From Novosphingobium sp. 28-62-57 (GTDB lineage: Bacteria > Pseudomonadota > Alphaproteobacteria > Sphingomonadales > Sphingomonadaceae): a stretch of DNA of 64,000 nucleotides. Positions 63,401 to 64,000 of this stretch are shown piece by piece. The translations under genes and the position numbers were made by a program. The notes beneath the pieces are model-generated. The model was not told the DNA's origin. It did no database searches and saw only the letters and a list, made by a program, of their open reading frames with translations. The stretch's first letter is position 1. Each line of letters opens with the position of its first letter. The stretch spans positions 744,001-808,000 of the forward strand of contig NCGO01000001.1 of assembly GCA_002256985.1 (NCBI GenBank), given 5' to 3'.

Positions 63401-64000
63401 CTCATCAACGATGGCAAGATCAAGCAGGATACGCTCGGCGATATTGCCGCAGCATTCTGCGGTCGTGGTTCGGGCCTGTTCGCTCGTCTCCATGGCAAGG
63501 ATCCCCGCGCACAGACGGCGATCAGCAAAATCATGTTGCTGATCGCGGTTGCCGCTGGCGATACCCGTCCTAAGTTCCCTCAGGTCCAAGTGTCTCCCGT
63601 ACCAAAGATTGAAGTGGCGGCCGGCATGATTATTGCCAATGGCCGCCGCACGAGCGCTGAACCCACTAGCCCGATGGCAAACGAAAGTGGGATAGACTTC
63701 GGCGATCTCGGTGTAGGCGGGTCGACGGATCTTGGTCCCGATCGACCGGCACATGCCGAATTCACCTCGGTTAAGCTCGATGTCGGGATCGAGGATCTCG
63801 ACAGTTTTCTGTCTGCCTTCGCCAAGGTCGCTGGCTTCTCCGTTGCACTTGACGAGGCTCAGAGGGCAAAGTTGCTGAACGGTATTGCCGACATAGATCG
63901 AGCCGACATCCGCGATGGACGGGTCCAGCAATCAGAATTTTCAGCGATGCTTAAGGTGCTGGTCGGCTTCATGCGGCTGCGGCCTGGCGACCCGCTGCGC
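60467..64000 (+). CDS. Giant Hsp70/actin-like ATPase (3' end beyond window)
   Basis: An open frame of 1178 codons runs without a stop from ATG 60467 to the window end. The N-terminal ~600 residues are unrecognised. The actin/Hsp70 fold starts with phosphate-1 motif IDFGTTNTVACL (about 625-636), then phosphate-2 motif ILDIGGGTTDIAVW (about 851-864), followed by MRLAGGDFFTSHI. The large N-terminal extension is unusual for DnaK-like proteins, and no DnaK substrate-binding domain is evident. It is co-transcribed with the tubulin-like gene. A few features recall SrfB-like proteins, but assignment is uncertain. Confidence 0.8.
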   Translation, partial: MSEATWLLTPLKQGGHNFKEAAEFGRWVPIGGTLGELGRALEVDEKAKVDVVRSTPDPWSQARSFADAVLSPSTLLHQKLEQWRGLIALFALSANYENAYRLELIPVPLGQRSSRFAEVMKHLLPQSSVPAPADSVSHGWDRPVIIRLFEIDSQRRKVGKGHDLGLLNPASLVALGRDADRLALPAVPWMKRGITDPLSLTGLEALPAAPLHILATYLDALDQKLDLLCGGGRGTKDDQALLGNLRKQCQLYSADCRAALSTLGADVNLPELESGDLSAEGLPELYKLLATPIKAKPPAPGSSQCIIRLRDDTGERPPFKGFVLLDAALASHQRPANSIRFWGLRMLQEALDSTPAELAALRSEIAAAGFLLVRPEDIFTDVLVQLDESEHRGRIAAHKNGLAEFLIPLSPLALLIRKPDELSDVVAISNEGRVTLKVMLDGQPYQLARRYSDAPKAGEGKLMREADWGLGDFAIWPDFRSDVWKHYLARIDYASATTNRLRGRFAMSGRLLADLLREVQSNEDRARLSQIWSDSSPIDNQGTNSVLDRIPEYSGRSCNKQGLARLRGSNSGGRVSEVQTSSHAFEAAFFTIALGGDQHPVPAGLSLLILPERNNPNDQIGQVAIDFGTTNTVACLNDTNPIRFKSRLVHPINGAQELAGARAFELTQKFRDFMPCDQRELPSPSVVISRQLDTLGRELLESDRDLNDVLMMRHLVYFQPDFAEDGTISAVPIQEWSSLLNSIKYNLKWSRSPEMRDISRRYLRQLMLMIACEWVDQNGHPSNLRWNFSRPKDMGDNSDFMAELEGALRGTVSNADPKWIQPIVFEGDAAAAYILDEKIKGAGTRGAVNIILDIGGGTTDIAVWDNSSEPKQLLSTSMRLAGGDFFTSHIMANPEILDDFGLRAWAGVISQLNQQPNGDLRDNLRYIGELLFSGKTLDNAIEREWSRVSGTDNVRVLKETAFVFLGGLAWFVGRHLRNLINDGKIKQDTLGDIAAAFCGRGSGLFARLHGKDPRAQTAISKIMLLIAVAAGDTRPKFPQVQVSPVPKIEVAAGMIIANGRRTSAEPTSPMANESGIDFGDLGVGGSTDLGPDRPAHAEFTSVKLDVGIEDLDSFLSAFAKVAGFSVALDEAQRAKLLNGIADIDRADIRDGRVQQSEFSAMLKVLVGFMRLRPGDPLR

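Overview
The window is a high-GC chromosomal segment whose protein sequences look like those of a sphingomonad alphaproteobacterium, possibly Novosphingobium. This is judged from protein resemblance and gene style, not from a database search. It opens with the end of a cell-elongation locus (3' part of mrdA/PBP2, then rodA) and a tRNA-Lys(CTT) gene. Everything after the tRNA looks accessory: defence-like genes, tellurite/stress-response genes, conjugation genes, an IS3 remnant and decayed intergenic repeats. The tRNA is therefore a likely integration point for a genomic island or a series of insertions. No integrase and no matching distal attachment site were recognised.

Layout. 1-2.3 kb: mrdA, rodA, tRNA-Lys. 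2.3-6.2 kb: a short orphan ORF and a two-gene minus-strand module, a TIR-like protein followed by a possible PD-(D/E)XK-like protein. 6.2-7.1 kb: gene-free, with a decayed repeat and an IS3-family orfA fragment. 7.1-21.8 kb: a large Ter (tellurium/stress) cluster. It holds terZ, terA, a TerC-like DUF475 membrane protein, terD and terE. These are followed by the Ter-associated enzyme set (ATP-grasp, phosphoribosyltransferase-TRSP, HAD hydrolase, StiP-PELOTA, CitE-like lyase), a TerD-like/trypsin-like fusion, a DUF4236 protein, telA and a membrane partner. 21.9-24.5 kb: an exported SH3/metallo-beta-lactamase protein and a DUF2939 protein. 24.7-43.8 kb: AlpA and XRE regulators, then an almost gap-free F-type type IV secretion operon (traA L E K B, dsbC-like, V C, unknown, trbI, S26 peptidase, W U, trbC, N F H G). 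No relaxase or coupling protein is present. 44-47.5 kb: an XRE regulator with a RloC-like zinc-hook ATPase, a candidate phage-defence anticodon nuclease. 48-55.2 kb: a two-component system divergent from a heavy-metal-type RND tripartite efflux operon.

55.4-64 kb: a second TerA-like gene diverges from a four-gene run: a vWA-type lipoprotein, a small membrane protein, a tubulin/FtsZ-like protein and a very large protein with Hsp70/actin-type phosphate loops that continues past the window end. A bacterial tubulin-like and an actin/Hsp70-like NTPase encoded 3 nt apart, next to an envelope vWA protein and a TerD/TerA protein, is the best candidate here for an undescribed system.

How the parts may work together (inference). 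The first Ter cluster combines cytoplasmic calcium-binding TerD proteins, membrane proteins and enzymes thought to make a nucleoside-like metabolite. The TIR-like and RloC-like modules are probably anti-phage cargo. The conjugation operon would assemble the mating channel, but mobilisation genes would have to lie elsewhere.
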